From Pempheris klunzingeri (taxonomy: Eukaryota > Chordata > Actinopteri > Acropomatiformes > Pempheridae): 64,000 nucleotides of DNA. Location of the stretch: assembly GCF_042242105.1 (NCBI RefSeq), contig NC_092017.1, positions 157,652 through 221,651 on the forward strand. The letters are read 5' to 3'. The notes under the pieces were generated by a model. It saw only the letters and a list, made by a program, of their open reading frames with translations, was not told where the DNA came from and made no database searches. The translations under genes and the position numbers were made by a program. Shown here in pieces: positions 10,335-22,099 of the stretch. Position 1 is the stretch's first letter. Each line of letters opens with the position of its first letter.

Positions 10335-12339
10335 ATGGCGAGTACCACCAATAAGCGACGTTCTAAAGTTTGGGATCATTTTGATCTCATACCACCAAAT
10401 AAGGTATAATGCAGTTTATGGCATACATTTTATGTTTCCATAATTGAATTGTATTTTTAATTTTTAAATGGGTCTAAAAATTACAATTGCTTGTAGGTGC
10501 GGTGTTTGCTCTGCACACAAGAGTTGTCTTACAGCAACAACACATCATCTATGCTGAGACACTTGCGTGCCAGGCATGATGACAATCATACCCAGCAAAC
10601 CAGTGACCCTGTCAACACTGGAAATCCTGACAGTAAGCTAAATATATATGTATTTATTCTGTATATATGTATGTGTGTGTGTCTATTTATTGTAGATGTT
10701 GTGTATCATATTCATACAGCAACCTTTCTCCCACACAGTGTCCAGAAAACAGAAGCTGGATGAGGCCTTGGTGGACATGATAGTTAAAGATGGTCAGCCT
10801 TTTTCTGTCGTTGAGGATGAAGGGTTCAAAAATGTCATTAAAATCCTGGACCCATCATACTCCATTCCAAGCTGCAAAACTGTAAAGGCAATGGTGGAAG
10901 CAAGGTACCCTGTAACCAAAGAGAAGGCCTTGGCAGAAATGAAACAGACTTCAGCTGTTAGTTTGACTGCTGACATGTGGACATCAGTCAACATGGATGC
11001 ATACCTTGGTGTCACTTGCCATTATGTTATCAGACAGCCTAGATCTGGCTACTGTGCTTTTAGGGGTGCAGTATTTTCCTTTGACCCACACAGCAGCTAA
11101 TATTTCAGATGCAATTGCAAATTTGATGACAGAGTGGGGAATCACTGAAAAGGTCTGTGGGATGGTTACTGATGGAGCTCACAATATTGTGGCAAGTGTT
11201 ACGCAGTTAAATGTTAGACATATTTATTGCTTTGCCCACATGCTGAATCTCATTGTCAAAAAATCACTCTGTCAGACTTCTGAGCTGGAAAACATGCGCA
11301 GCAGGGCCCGCACAATAGTGGCACACTTCAAGTCCAGTTCAAAAGCAAAGGAAAAGTTGAGCTCTATTCAAGCTAATATGGGCATGCCCCAAAAAAAGCT
11401 TGTTCAAGAGGTCGAAACCAGATGGAACAGCACTTATGCCATGCTCCATAGGCTTTATGAGCAGAGAGAACCTTTAGGGGCAGCCCTGGCATCACTTAGC
11501 ACTGACATAGTGCCTTTCACTGCTGATGACTATGCAGCAATCAACCAGTGCCTGACAGTTTTAAGGCCATTCTATCAGGCAACTGTTGAGCTTTCTGAGG
11601 AAGGGAGAGTGTCGGGGTCAAAGGCAATTCCTATAGCCAAAATGCTGAGACATGTAATTTCTGCCGAATGTGCCCAAATGGCTCCTTGTATTGGTGCCAT
11701 GCTTGCCAACCATTTGAAAACAAATTTGAATGAAAAATTCAGTGGCTTGGAAAAGGTGAACTCCCTGTCTGTGGCCACCATCTTGGATCCACGGTTTAAA
11801 CAGGCTGGCTTTACTAATCAAAGCAATGCTCAGGCTGCTGTAGAAAGGCTGACACGAGAGTGTGCCAGTCGTATTGATGGGTCGGCAGAAGATGTTTCAC
11901 TGGAGACTGCAACAACATCTGCCAGTGCTGGTGAAGAAAATTACAACTTGTGGGCTTTACTGGACAACTATGTAGAGTCTCAGCACCGCACCAGCAGTGT
12001 ATCTGCCAGCGCTGCAGTGGAGATCCAGAGGTATGCATGTTGATTACTGTTGAAACATCAGTTGTTTTATTCAGTCATTCATTGTCTTACTGTCTGTGTC
12101 GTAGATATTTGAAAGAACAAATTCTGACAGGAGCAGAGGATCCCCTGAAGTACTGGGTGGCACGAAAGACTTTATATCTTACGCTGTGGAAACTTGCATG
12201 CAAGTATCTGTGCATCCCAGCATCATCTGTTCCCTGTGAAAGGATATTTTCCAAAGCTGGGGAGCTGGTCAGCCAGAAGAGGAGCCGACTGAAGCCTGCG
12301 ACAGTAGAAAAAATTATATTTCTCAATAAAAGCCTGTGA
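10335..12339 (+). pseudogene. hAT transposase with BED zinc finger (ZBED-like), one frameshift
   Basis: Exons by splice sites: 10335-10403, 10497-10632, 10739-12030 and 12105-12339; the total would be about 576 residues. The first two exons encode a BED finger (WDHFDLIPPNKVRCLLC, then H-x4-H in LRHLRARH). The large exon has the hAT catalytic core: SLTADMWTS, VTDGAHN and the C-x2-H motif CFAH, then ETRWNSTYAML. The last exon is the dimerisation domain (YWVARK, PCERIFSKAGELVSQKRSRL). The frame changes around 11,027-11,031 where an extra A fits best, between HYV and SDSLDLATV. This is the only disruption I can see. It is a DNA transposon enzyme, not a host gene. Confidence 0.88.
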
Positions 12340-12918
12340 AGACAAATAACTTGTCTGCTTCTGTGAATAATCATTCCAAATGAACCATACAAGTCCCCAA
12401 ATGACAAACCATTATCTTTAAAGGTTTTCCTTAAAAACACTTCACACAAAAAAAACAATGTTTCTGAATTCAAACACCATCATCATTTGCAAAGTAGGAA
12501 GGATCTCTAATCCTGTTAGGGACTTTTAGTACAGTTTTTAAATAAAGCTCAAAGTTTTAATAAACCCTTAACCAACATTTAACCCTTAATATAATTTGCA
12601 TTTATTCTTTGGGTTCATCTGAAATGTGTTTTAGAGTATGGGGGAGAGCATCTGCATATGTTATTGTAATGACGATATAATCATTATTTGGTATGAATGA
12701 ACAAAACACTTGAATGACCACACAGACTTTTCTGAACTTTTATTGCTGTCATGGGATTGAAACAGTGCGAGTGCTTCAGTCGTGCTCTTTAGAGGTTGCT
12801 ATGACTTCAGTTGTCCACCAGATGTCACCGTCACTGAAGTCTTGAAGCTTTGAATCTTTTTCGGCACAATTGTTAGGAAAGCCTCAGCGCTTCATGAGGC
12901 TTCACTTGCCCACCACTA

Positions 12919-13743
12919 ATTTCTACATAAATAGTATTCTCAGAAAATGTGTTGTGATTTGTTCTGAGAGTGTCTGACTGTCAGGATGTGCTCTCTGGTA
13001 ACTAAAGTGTTAAAGTATTCATACAAAACATAATCTAATAAATTAGGGCGTCCTGTATGGATTCGAGCCACACAGGAGAACATGAAGTAGTGCAAATGAG
13101 CCTGACATTGACCAACTGCAACATTAGCGATGCTCACACGTTAGAGCATCAATAAATATAATCCATTATTATTCTGAATTCTGCTTATTGAATGCCTTTA
13201 TTTCGGCGTGTAGAGTATGATGTGACATTTGTTAATAACGTCTTCATTGTAAGCTAAAAAAATAGCTAGAAAAGAGAGGAGAGTGAAACATGTGGGACGC
13301 CTCAGAGGAGTCTGTCTGAACAATGACAAAGACAAGGTGCAAGTGCAAGAAAAAGACTGAAATAAACAATTGTAGTGTAATCATAAAACTTTATTAATGT
13401 GTAAGGAGGACACAGACATTGAAATACAATAATACTGACAAATGGATCAGATGTTACTGTGCCAATAATCGTTAAAATTCCCAAACAATGTATGTGCTGA
13501 ATACAAGGTAGACATTCGTATCCTTTGGTAATCAACGTAATTAAGAACAACTTCCTCTAATTTCTAAACGAGACAATCAAAGTTAAATAATGAAAACGTG
13601 ACTGAGGAATCCAGCAGAGGGTGGTGTAGCTGCAACACAGAAGTAGAGGAACACTGGAGGGGCAGTTCTGTCAGTGCTCTGATGAGGGAGCCACGGCTGC
13701 ACAGTCCCAGTGCAGGAGCAGCTCCGGTGGACCCGTGCGATCA
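12919..13743. other. Spacer and tmco1 3' untranslated region
   Basis: No coding feature. The right part is the expected tmco1 3' UTR on the minus strand, ending near a minus-strand AATAAA at 13390-13395. Left of that I see only unique AT-rich sequence. Confidence 0.6.
13390..13395 (-). terminator. Poly(A) signal likely used by tmco1
   Basis: AATAAA on the minus strand (TTTATT on plus), about 350 bases after the tmco1 stop codon; no closer canonical signal was noticed. Confidence 0.5.
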
Positions 13744-16154
13744 TTAGGAAAACTTAGCTGCTTGGGGAGGGGGTCCCAGGAAGCCTCCAGCCTGTTTGGT
13801 CGCAGCCCTGGAGGGAGCGAGGCCGAGCATCTTCTGAATGTTCTGAAACAAAAAAAAAAAAAGACACAAAATACTGTCAGGAAACTTTCAATTCTAAATT
13901 CCTTTGTGGGGCTTACAACACTTGGCCCGAGGGTGGCACTGCAGGAGGCTGCATCCAAAACGAAGCAGCTGCACATGGGCACCTCTTTGGAATATCAGTA
14001 GTGCTGCCTTCATGCTGCATGCTGCAGTGTGCGACAATTTGAACGCCTTAATGTTGTAAACCTGAAGGGCAGTCAAATGTGCTTTGAGACCACCGAGTTT
14101 CTTCTCAAAAACCTAGTACTGACTCCCTCCTGTGCAATACAACTCGTGATATCCATAACTGTCCAGTAGCGCACAGTAAAAGGCATCAGGCGTAAAGTGC
14201 ACAGGGTACCTGTCTGATGGACATGGTGCAGAGGATGTAGAGGAAGATAAAGGAGCAGTCCGTGTAATCCTCGCCCAGCAGGTTGCGATGCGACAGTCCC
14301 TGGATGTAGGACAGCGGCACGAATGGCAACTTGGCCACTACTCTTCCATCAAAGCTGCACAAGAAAAAAAGAATACCCAGAGGAGGCCGTGGTGAGCTCA
14401 ACAGTATGATTAAAGTAGCGGACTGACTAAGTTACAGGTGACAGATTTTGCTCCAAGTATATATTTTTTTCTTTATCTTGTTTGACTTTTCAATCAAGAG
14501 ATGAACAGCTGATCCAGCTGATGTCATCACATCAAACACTTACATGGAGTTGAACATGCCCATCAGAGCTGTAAAGCAGAAGCCTATGGCGAACATGGAC
14601 TTCATCCGTACCTTCAAACAAACACGCACACCATTAAAAATTATCATTTTAAATTTGATTGCGTTTCACCAGAGCTTGGGTTTCCAGTATCACAGTATTT
14701 CTGAATAATGATGTGAATCCTGAACTACAGGTGGGAGATATAACAACCAAAATCCCAGACATGATCTCATTTCATAGGCCATTATATTGATGCATTTAGT
14801 TCTAAGCTCAAGTGTTATATATTCATTACAAACAAGCCGTCTCACCATCGACAGGTCTCTGTTGTTGTTCTTCAGCTTCTCTTCTTGTCTTTCTGTAACA
14901 GATTCAGAAGCACAGATCTCTCATGAGTGTGAGGGAAAAGGGTGTTCCTCAGAGCAGTGTGTGCATGTCCATAGTTTTTCCTGTCCAACTCATCAGTGTT
15001 TGCTTTAACACAACGTATTGCTCAGCCAATTTGTTTACTGGGTTCTCACCAATTTTCTTCTTCTGTTGACGTCCAGCAGATTCTGTGATGGTTTCCTTTT
15101 TCTTCTCAACTAATATCAAGCAAGCAACAGAGAATACAGAGAATTACTAAACAGTCCAAAGAAGAATCAATGGAAAAATAACAGGCTCGCGCATGAGTCA
15201 CTCACGTTTTTTGCTTTGTTTCTCCACTTCAGCCTTTAGTCTCTTGTACTTTTCAGTCCGATACACTAACACCCACGTAATCCCTGAGGAGTAAAATCAA
15301 AAATTAAATTGTCAACCATTTTATTTATCATCAATGGTTCTATCAGTAAACAGTTTAGAGATTTGGAGACCTTCTTGGTTAGTAGAAATATGCTGCACTG
15401 AATTCACCATCCATTCTCTCAGAAATTCAAAAGCACCAGACTATAAGCAAAGGTTCAGTTTTTAATCCTGAATTAAAAAACTTTATCTGCAGCTGAATTT
15501 TACATCTTTTTGTTTCCCTCTGCACCTGAATGACAAGAATGGGGGATTTAAAATGGCACTTTTAATTGACCTGCAAAACAAAACCATTTAGAAGAAAATG
15601 GTGGCAAAACCCACTTGGGAAGCTCTAATAACTGAGGATATGAGTTTAAATGATCACTACCAAAGTCATTATCTTGTTCAACAATAAAACTTCTATTCTT
15701 CTTTAACTTTCCTTTTTTCTCTCCTTAATTTGTTAAATGTGAAGAACGAATTTACCTTTGAGGAGGAATAAATCATCTACACCCACGCTACAAAAAAACT
15801 TTTATTGTGGAAGTCCACCCGGACGTTGTGTTCCTCTCTCTGTCTAACCTGCGGAACCCGAGGCGTTAGCTTGATTAGCTACATTCACCGGCTAGCTGCC
15901 ACACTACTGGTCCTCAAAGGCACCAAAATGAGTATTTAATCAATATTAATAACGTATAGAAACATCCTCCGCTGTGTAATCCAGAAAAGTGCTAAATGTT
16001 AGCGCACCCCCGGGTTTCTTTGCGTCAGTAATCCGCCGTCCTGCTGAGCCAGCCGGCCGAGCAGTGGGGGACGGTGGGACTCACCTTCGGCTAACAGCGC
16101 TGTGCACACGGAGATGAACACGATGAGGATGGTGTCTGCAAACATGGTGCTCAT
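13744..16154 (-). CDS. tmco1: Transmembrane and coiled-coil domain protein 1 (ER calcium-leak channel / translocon factor)
   Basis: Seven coding exons on the minus strand: 16154-16085, 15283-15206, 15109-15050, 14892-14846, 14611-14544, 14354-14210 and 13842-13744. All have GT-AG junctions and together give 188 residues, equal to the human protein. It starts MSTMFADTILIVFISVCTAL (first membrane segment), then a Lys/Glu-rich coiled coil at about residues 35-85 (KKKETITESAGRQQKKK), a second hydrophobic stretch (MFAIGFCFTALMGMF) and a third (SFIFLYILCTMSIRQ) after the invariant SYIQGLSHRNLLG. Known: an ER protein that releases excess luminal calcium and joins the multipass translocon. It lies head to head with uck2, an arrangement also known at human 1q24, which supports orthology. 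Nothing unusual in the coding sequence. Confidence 0.97.
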
Positions 16155-16805
16155 GGTGGTAGAGTCCCGAGGGTCCGACCGCAGACTCAAATGGTGTCTT
16201 TTTTTAATCAGAGACTGCACTTTCCACGGCTCAGCCTGGGCTCAGCCTGGGCTCCACAGGGCTGTGTCAGCACGGCACAGCACGGTACAGAGGGCACGAG
16301 CAGAGTACTTCCGGTTCACCGCCTCACCACAAACATTCACAGACTCACGCAGAACAACTGTTCTATGGCCAAAATTATAGTTTTATTCAATTCGTATGAA
16401 TTTATATTTATTTATCTGTATTTATTTTCCTCACTTAAGACACTTTTTTCTATTTTATTTACTTGAATCTGATAGTTATCTATATAATAAACGCTATTTC
16501 TTATATTGGGTGTGTCGTTTAGCCAGGCTGACCTGAGAGACCGAAGTGTCAGATGCATACTCTGGGATGTTATTATATTTCTAGAGAGTGTGCGTAGTTT
16601 TTATATTTTATCTAAACATTTTGCTGAACTTAAATATAAAAAGAACAAACTCATATTCCCTTTCATCTCGAACATGTCGGTGGACACCACACCGGGCCAG
16701 GCCCAGTCAGTGCATGCGCAGCTTTTCAAAATAAGTTACAGATTGCCTCAGTGACCCACATTTTTCAAGCGACTTACCCAGCTCTGGCTTCATCATCACC
16801 GTGAG

Positions 16806-16852
<47 letters not shown>

Positions 16853-16909
16853 GATGGGAGGAGCGCACGCGGAGCGCAGACACAGGCCGCCCCGCGCTGC
16901 AGATGAAGC
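16155..16909. promoter_or_regulatory. Shared head-to-head promoter region of tmco1 and uck2
   Basis: 755 bases separate the two start codons on opposite strands. The part next to tmco1 (16,000-16,330) and the part next to uck2 (16,860-17,020) are GC- and CpG-rich, while the middle (16,370-16,660) is AT-rich. No convincing TATA box at usual spacing. A CAT/ATC triplet run lies in the uck2 leader. Confidence 0.6.
16806..16852. repeat. CAC/ATC trinucleotide run in the uck2 leader
   Basis: Four CAC units followed by about a dozen ATC units, ending about 58 bases before the uck2 start codon. Triplet runs of this kind vary in length between individuals. Confidence 0.85.
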
Positions 16910-19900
16910 ATGGCAGGCGACCGCGAGACAAAGCCAGGTGACCAAGCCGGACATGAGAGCAGCGGCCGGCAGCCTTTCCTCATCGGCGTCGCTGGGGGTA
17001 CGGCGAGCGGCAAGGTCGGTGTTTAATGTCAGAGCAGAGCGTTTTTCTTCAATGTCTATTTCAGGTGTTTGTCATAATAGACTGTCAGTGTGAGCCGACA
17101 CAGATGTGTGGACATCATTTATTCTAGGTGAGCGGCGTGTTTTTTTTTTTTTTTTCTCCTCTAGAAAATCTCCATCATGTTTCTGTCGGATCAATCAGAC
17201 TGATGGTTTATCCGATCAGTAATGAGCGTGGCGAAGGCCGCCCTGCTGCATGTGAAATCTGCCTTTTCTAGGATGGCCAGTAAAGTAGTGTGATAAATCA
17301 GACTTAGTGCTGGGATCAGGGATCAGAGGACAAAGACAGCAGAGATTTCAGTTCATTCGCATCAGCTGCGCAGGGTCTGCCGGCTATAAGCTCATGGAAA
17401 TTAGACCAAAGTAAAAACACATTCACAGATCCTGAAAGCTCAATAAACTCCCCAATCTGCCTGTTCTGTCAAGGTGTGACAGGCCACATGTGACTGAATA
17501 CCAAGTATCCAGAGCAGGATGTGGCATCCAGAGGACTGTGGCTGAATTGTTATGATCTGTGCTGTCTGTGGTGGATCTGTCACCCTGGATTCTTCTTCTT
17601 CTTCTTCTTCTTTGTGACTGATGTAACTGCTGTCTCTGCTCATGCGTCTCAATAAGCTCTCCCCCCTTGATTTTTCATTGCAACCTCATCTCGCAGGCTG
17701 CCTCCTTGGCATTGCAATGATGCCTTCGCTGCCAGGAGAGACTAAAATATCTGCATTATCATCCTCTTTTCTGCATCAGGAGACGGATGCGTTACTTTGA
17801 CAATTTGTCACACAGTTGCTCTGCAGATTAGATCACCAGGACACGCACCCCAAGGCTAGACGCAACGTTTTGTTTGTCCTTCTTAATGTGTGACAAATTT
17901 GGTTGGTGAAATGTCAGAGGGGTGTTGGATCAGGTCACGCAGTCCTGCCTCCAGGTGGCAGCGTGCAACATTTTGAACACTTGCACAGTGTAAACCTGGA
18001 AGGTACTTGAGTGTGTTTCCATGTACTGTATTTGTGTTTAAGCAGCTCGTTCCTTGGCATCGGCTATGTGTGTGACAGCAGGTTGAATTCACAGGTGATC
18101 GGATCATCAAAACTTGGTGGTTCGGCAGACAGCTGTGTGCGGGTTGGACTTCCTGGTATTATGCTCTTTATTTCCCACAGGAGTAACTGCTCACAGAGGC
18201 ACCTGCTCTCCCACACGTTATCTGAACGGGGGAGTAAACGTCTCTCTCTTGTTTTGCCTGTGTGACTGTCTGTGAGTGCGTCTGTCTGCCAGGTTCAGAT
18301 GTGATAACAAAAGTTTGTAGCTTTTAAATACTGACGCCTGATAACCGACCGAGGAATATCTCACGGCCCCAGAGGCACGAGTGAACCGAATACAAAGAGT
18401 GAATAAAAGTGTGCACCTTGGTTTAATTTGTACAGACAGCCCACTCGAGCCCCCAAAAACACGAGTCACACCTCTTGCTTTGTTCTCCTTGCGTGGCCAG
18501 TCGTCGGTGTGCAGCAAGATCATGGAGCTGCTGGGGCAGAACGAGATCGACCACCACCAGCGGCAGGTGGCCATCCTCAGCCAGGACAGCTTCTACAGGG
18601 TCCTCACCCCAGAGCAGAAGGCCAAGGCGCTCAAGGGCCAGTTCAACTTCGACCACCCAGGTATGTCAGTGGAATCAGCGATGGATGTGCGCTGGCCTGA
18701 AACGGCTGTGTGGCTCCTGCTGGGACACATCTTCCTTGTTTTATTGAGAAGCGATTCCAGCTGTCGGTCTGTTCGGGACTCAGGGTCTCAGGGCGTGAGG
18801 TTTGCTCAGTGATGCTGAGGAATGATTTTAACTGCGTTGTGCTCTTCTTCCTGCTGTACAGATGCATTCGACAACGACCTCATAATCACAACTCTGTGGG
18901 ACATCAAGGAGGGAAAAACAGTACACATCCCCGTTTATGACTTTGTTTCCCACTCCAGGTGAATGACTCTCATCCAGTCCACACAGAGACCACATTAAAG
19001 GAGTGTATTTGCAGGCCTCAGCCCACACAATGTAACATTACCTGGAAAAGCAGACTTGATGTCCACTGTGGTTGATTACTTTGCTCTACCTTTTATGCAG
19101 ATAGAGTCTCATAGCATAGTGAAATGAACATGAAATAGTTACCTGGAAGGCATGAAAACATAGTTGACACTCTGAAGCACCACAGTAAGCTTTGGAAGAT
19201 GATCATCAGTAACACAAAGTACATGGAAATTATAGTAAAAAGACTAAAACATGCAAAAGTGTGTGTGTGTGTGATCCCTTTTAACTAAATGTTTTTCCTC
19301 TTCTGTTTTGTGTTTAATCAATGAATAATTTAACACTGAAAGCTTTTCGTTGGAGCTTTAAAGCGAGACTGTAACTGTCCGAAAGAAGCAATCACACTTT
19401 TCTTTCTTTTACAAAATAAAAGTCCTATTCATTAGGAATAAAACACAGCAGTTCTCAGTCAAGCACTCTGGGGATTTTGCTGCTACACCCTGACTTGGTC
19501 TGGTATGACCAGTATCACACTTCAGGCAGGCATCGCTGTAAAATAATTAGTTTACTGAGTCAGGTCTCTGTTACCCTACAGATTACCATTTAGCAGTATT
19601 GACACTTTGGATCACATTGGGTGCTGCTGAGCAAACTTCAGATAGTTTTTATACGTCGTGTCTTTTGTCTGACAGGAAGGAGGAGGCGGTGACGGTGTAC
19701 CCTGCTGATGTGGTGCTGTTTGAGGGCATCCTAATGTTCTATTCTCAGCAAATCCGAGACCTTTTCCAAATGAAGCTGTTTGTGGACACGGACGCTGACA
19801 CACGTCTGTCACGAAGAGGTGAGGCACACAATCATGACCAGACAAATCCCTTCCTTTTTAACCGCACGGGGCAAACATAGGCTGCATATAAAAAGTGGAC

Positions 19901-21732
19901 GTTGCCCACCGGTTTGTGGACCACCATTATTGAAGCCTCGGGTTTCGCTTTACTGGCGTCGCCATCTTGCTTTTTTGGAACCAGAAGGGACATTCATTCC
20001 AGCATGCCCTGCTTCATGGTCTATTTATGGTCATTTACTAAATGAACATCATTCTGTGGTGAAGAGGACTTGAAACTCGCGACTGAGATCATAAACTCAT
20101 TAGGAAAGTGTTAACTGAGGTAATAAATCAAGTGAAATGTAGGGTCATTTTCTCATAGACTTGCATTCATTTGGACTTCTGTTTGCAACCAGCAGAGGCC
20201 ATTAGAAAGAATGCAGGTTTAAGGCACCTCCACACTGGCTTCACTTCTCAGACCTGGAGGCTACGTCCTCTTCTTTTATACAGTCTATGCAGGAAAGACA
20301 CTAAATGAAAGAGTTTGACATTTTGGGGAAAATGCACGATACCACTCATGTCTGTAAGGTAAATATGAAGGCTGTCGCCAGCAGGTGGTTAGCTTAGCTT
20401 AGCTTAGCTTAGCCAAAGACTGGAATCAGGGCTAACGGGCTGTACTGGCCCTGTCTTAAGAGTTTTTCCCAAAAGGTGTAACCAGTGGTGTTCCTCTTTA
20501 AAGAGAACCTTTCCCTGGTCTCATTCTCCCCCAGTGCTGCGTGATATAAGTGAACGTGGACGGGACTTGGAAAGCGTTCTAGCGCAGTACATTACTTTTG
20601 TCAAGCCTGCATTTGAGGAGTTCTGTCTGCCGGTAAGTGCTGTTCTCCATCTAACACCGCTCCTCTCAGTTTGTCCCGTCATGTCCCTCGTGGTCCAACC
20701 TTTTTTCCTTTATCTTGACACTATTTAGACAAAGAAGTATGCCGACGTGATCATACCGAGGGGGGCTGACAACCTTGGTGAGTACTTGTGCTTTAGCAGC
20801 TTGGAGATCAACAATAGACACATGATGATATTAAACACTTTGAAACCACTAGTCTAAACAGGGTTATCGCTCAGGACACAGCTGTGGCTGTTGACCTTGG
20901 AGCTGGGAAGTGCGCTCTGGAATCTATGGAGGCAAAAGGCCTGAGCTGAGTCTGTTTAGAGAAGAGAACTTTAACGCATCCAAAACAACCTGCACAAGAA
21001 AAGCAGCCAGCAGATACTCAGTTTGTGCTTCTCATCTATTACATCCCCGTGACAATCCTAGCCACGTGTACCATGCTCCTCATCTTAGCTTAGCCTGTTA
21101 GCATGCTAATGTTTGGCTAATTAGGATTGCTGAGGCTGATGGGAATGTTTTGAAGTTAGTTTTGCACATAAATGAAAATGAAAACAACTTGATGGTAATG
21201 AAATTAAAAATGCTAATGAAAAGTCAGCACAATTCATCCTCTGGGGACTATGACTGTTTGAACCGTATTCTGTGCCCATCCATCAAGTAGATCCAGAGGT
21301 TTCACAGGAAAAGTGAAACCTTTTAGCTGTTGGTGGTGCTATGCATAGTCAATGGATCACCAAAGTCAGTATAAAGAAGTGCAGGTGGGGAAAAAGCCTT
21401 ATTTCATGCAGCAAACTGAATATGTCTTCTATTGTGGAAATACCCTCAGAACAGTGTTGTATTTAAGTGTCGTTAAATGACCTTCAGGGTTTTTCCAGGA
21501 TCACTGAGCAGTCAGTGACTCAGATGTCACAGAAACACATGAGCGAATCAAGCTGGGGCCAGGCCTGACATCACTCTCTCTGTCTCTTCATACAGTCGCC
21601 ATAAATCTCATTGTGCAACACATCCAGGATATTCTAAATGGTGGTTTGACCAAGCGGCTCAACGGGTGGTTTAATGGCTACGGAACGACAAAGAAGCAGC
21701 CAAACATGGAGTCCAGCAGCCGGCCACACTGA
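16910..21732 (+). CDS. uck2: Uridine-cytidine kinase 2
   Basis: Seven exons: 16910-17014, 18501-18660, 18862-18958, 19676-19818, 20535-20632, 20729-20777 and 21596-21732; 262 residues (human 261). It phosphorylates uridine and cytidine to UMP and CMP with ATP in the pyrimidine salvage pathway, in the cytosol. The P-loop [10 protein letters not shown] ends exactly at the exon 1 boundary and continues SSVC in exon 2. [10 protein letters not shown] carries the catalytic Asp (about residue 64). [31 protein letters not shown] and the nucleotide-site IPRGADN are all present. The start is chosen from the MAGD opening; another ATG 7 bases upstream is out of frame. The exon 1 donor is GTCGGT, a weak site. 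The C-tail is divergent, as in other family members. Intron 4 holds a MITE. Confidence 0.96.
17015..18500 (+). other. uck2 intron 1, no other feature supported
   Basis: 1.5 kb of unique-looking sequence with a poly-T run near 17,140 and a short TTC microsatellite near 17,590. Chance open frames occur, none with a family signature. Confidence 0.6.
19876..20289. mobile_element. MITE with CATAGACTGTATA-type ends
   Basis: The left end CATAGGCTGCATATAAAA-type and the right end, reverse-complemented CATAGACTGTATAAAAG, form imperfect inverted repeats of about 25 bases. This TATACAGTCTATG end is one of the most frequent MITE signatures in teleosts. It sits in uck2 intron 4 and is non-coding. Confidence 0.7.
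20300..20460. repeat. Old interspersed repeat with TTAGC-run
   Basis: Contains GAGTTTGACATTTTGGGG, GTAAATATGAAG, GCCAGCAG and four tandem TTAGC words followed by AAGACTGGAA. This order is familiar from an abundant fish repeat. It is intronic in uck2, diverged and non-coding. Confidence 0.5.
21195..21370. repeat. Diverged interspersed repeat, same family as 54,940-55,075
   Basis: Shares the order 'CATCCTCTGGGGACTATGA', a CCATCCA word and a GTGAAACCTTTTAGCTG block plus GGTGGTGCTA with a common fish repeat. A second copy of the middle part is at about 54,975-55,065. Non-coding. Confidence 0.45.
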
Positions 21733-22092
21733 GTGCAGCACACCCACCCCCTGCCAGGAAGGAGAGTCCGCCTGTGTGTGTGCTCCACGCTGTGGCTGAC
21801 AGGCAGGAGTCAACGCCAGGAAATCAAAAGGCCTCCTTTTTGATCAGATTCTGCTCGGACTGGGGAAATGAAGGGAAACCATTGTTTTGGTTTAAAGCAC
21901 TTGCATTCAGTTCTTTTTTCTTTGTTTCGCTTGAGTGCTGTTTGAGATTGAAGGGGGAGAAACACAGAGGGGCTCACTTGTAATTTCATTTCAAACGGTT
22001 GCTTGCCTTTATCGCAGCACTGAAACTGACTACAGAAGCAGTTACAGTGTCTGAAGAAAGATTTCCGCACACTGGACAGCCTTTAACCATAC

Positions 22093-22098
22093 AATAAA
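22093..22098 (+). terminator. First candidate poly(A) signal of uck2
   Basis: AATAAA 361 bases after the uck2 stop codon. Further AATAAA sites occur downstream (for example 22622-22627), so alternative 3' ends are possible. Confidence 0.5.
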
Positions 22099-22099
22099 T

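Larger units (their letters stand above)
9948..12918 (+). mobile_element. Nearly complete hAT transposon with perfect 8-bp target duplication
   Basis: Ends read TAGTGATGGGCAAATGA (left) and, reverse-complemented, TAGTGGTGGGCAAGTGA (right). ATTTCTAC flanks both sides (9940-9947 and 12919-12926), the 8-bp duplication typical of hAT. The 2,971-bp element holds a spliced transposase gene with a BED zinc finger (10335-12339), a TATA box at 10247 and a 28-bp perfect palindrome at 10060-10087. GAAGCTT/TTCGAA words cluster near both ends and may be transposase-binding sites. The intact duplication and single coding break argue for a fairly recent insertion. Confidence 0.9.

Noticed and set aside
10204-10443. 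Open frame at the start of the hAT element
   Set aside because: It crosses the real transposase start and intron 1 in another frame; the BED finger frame explains the region.
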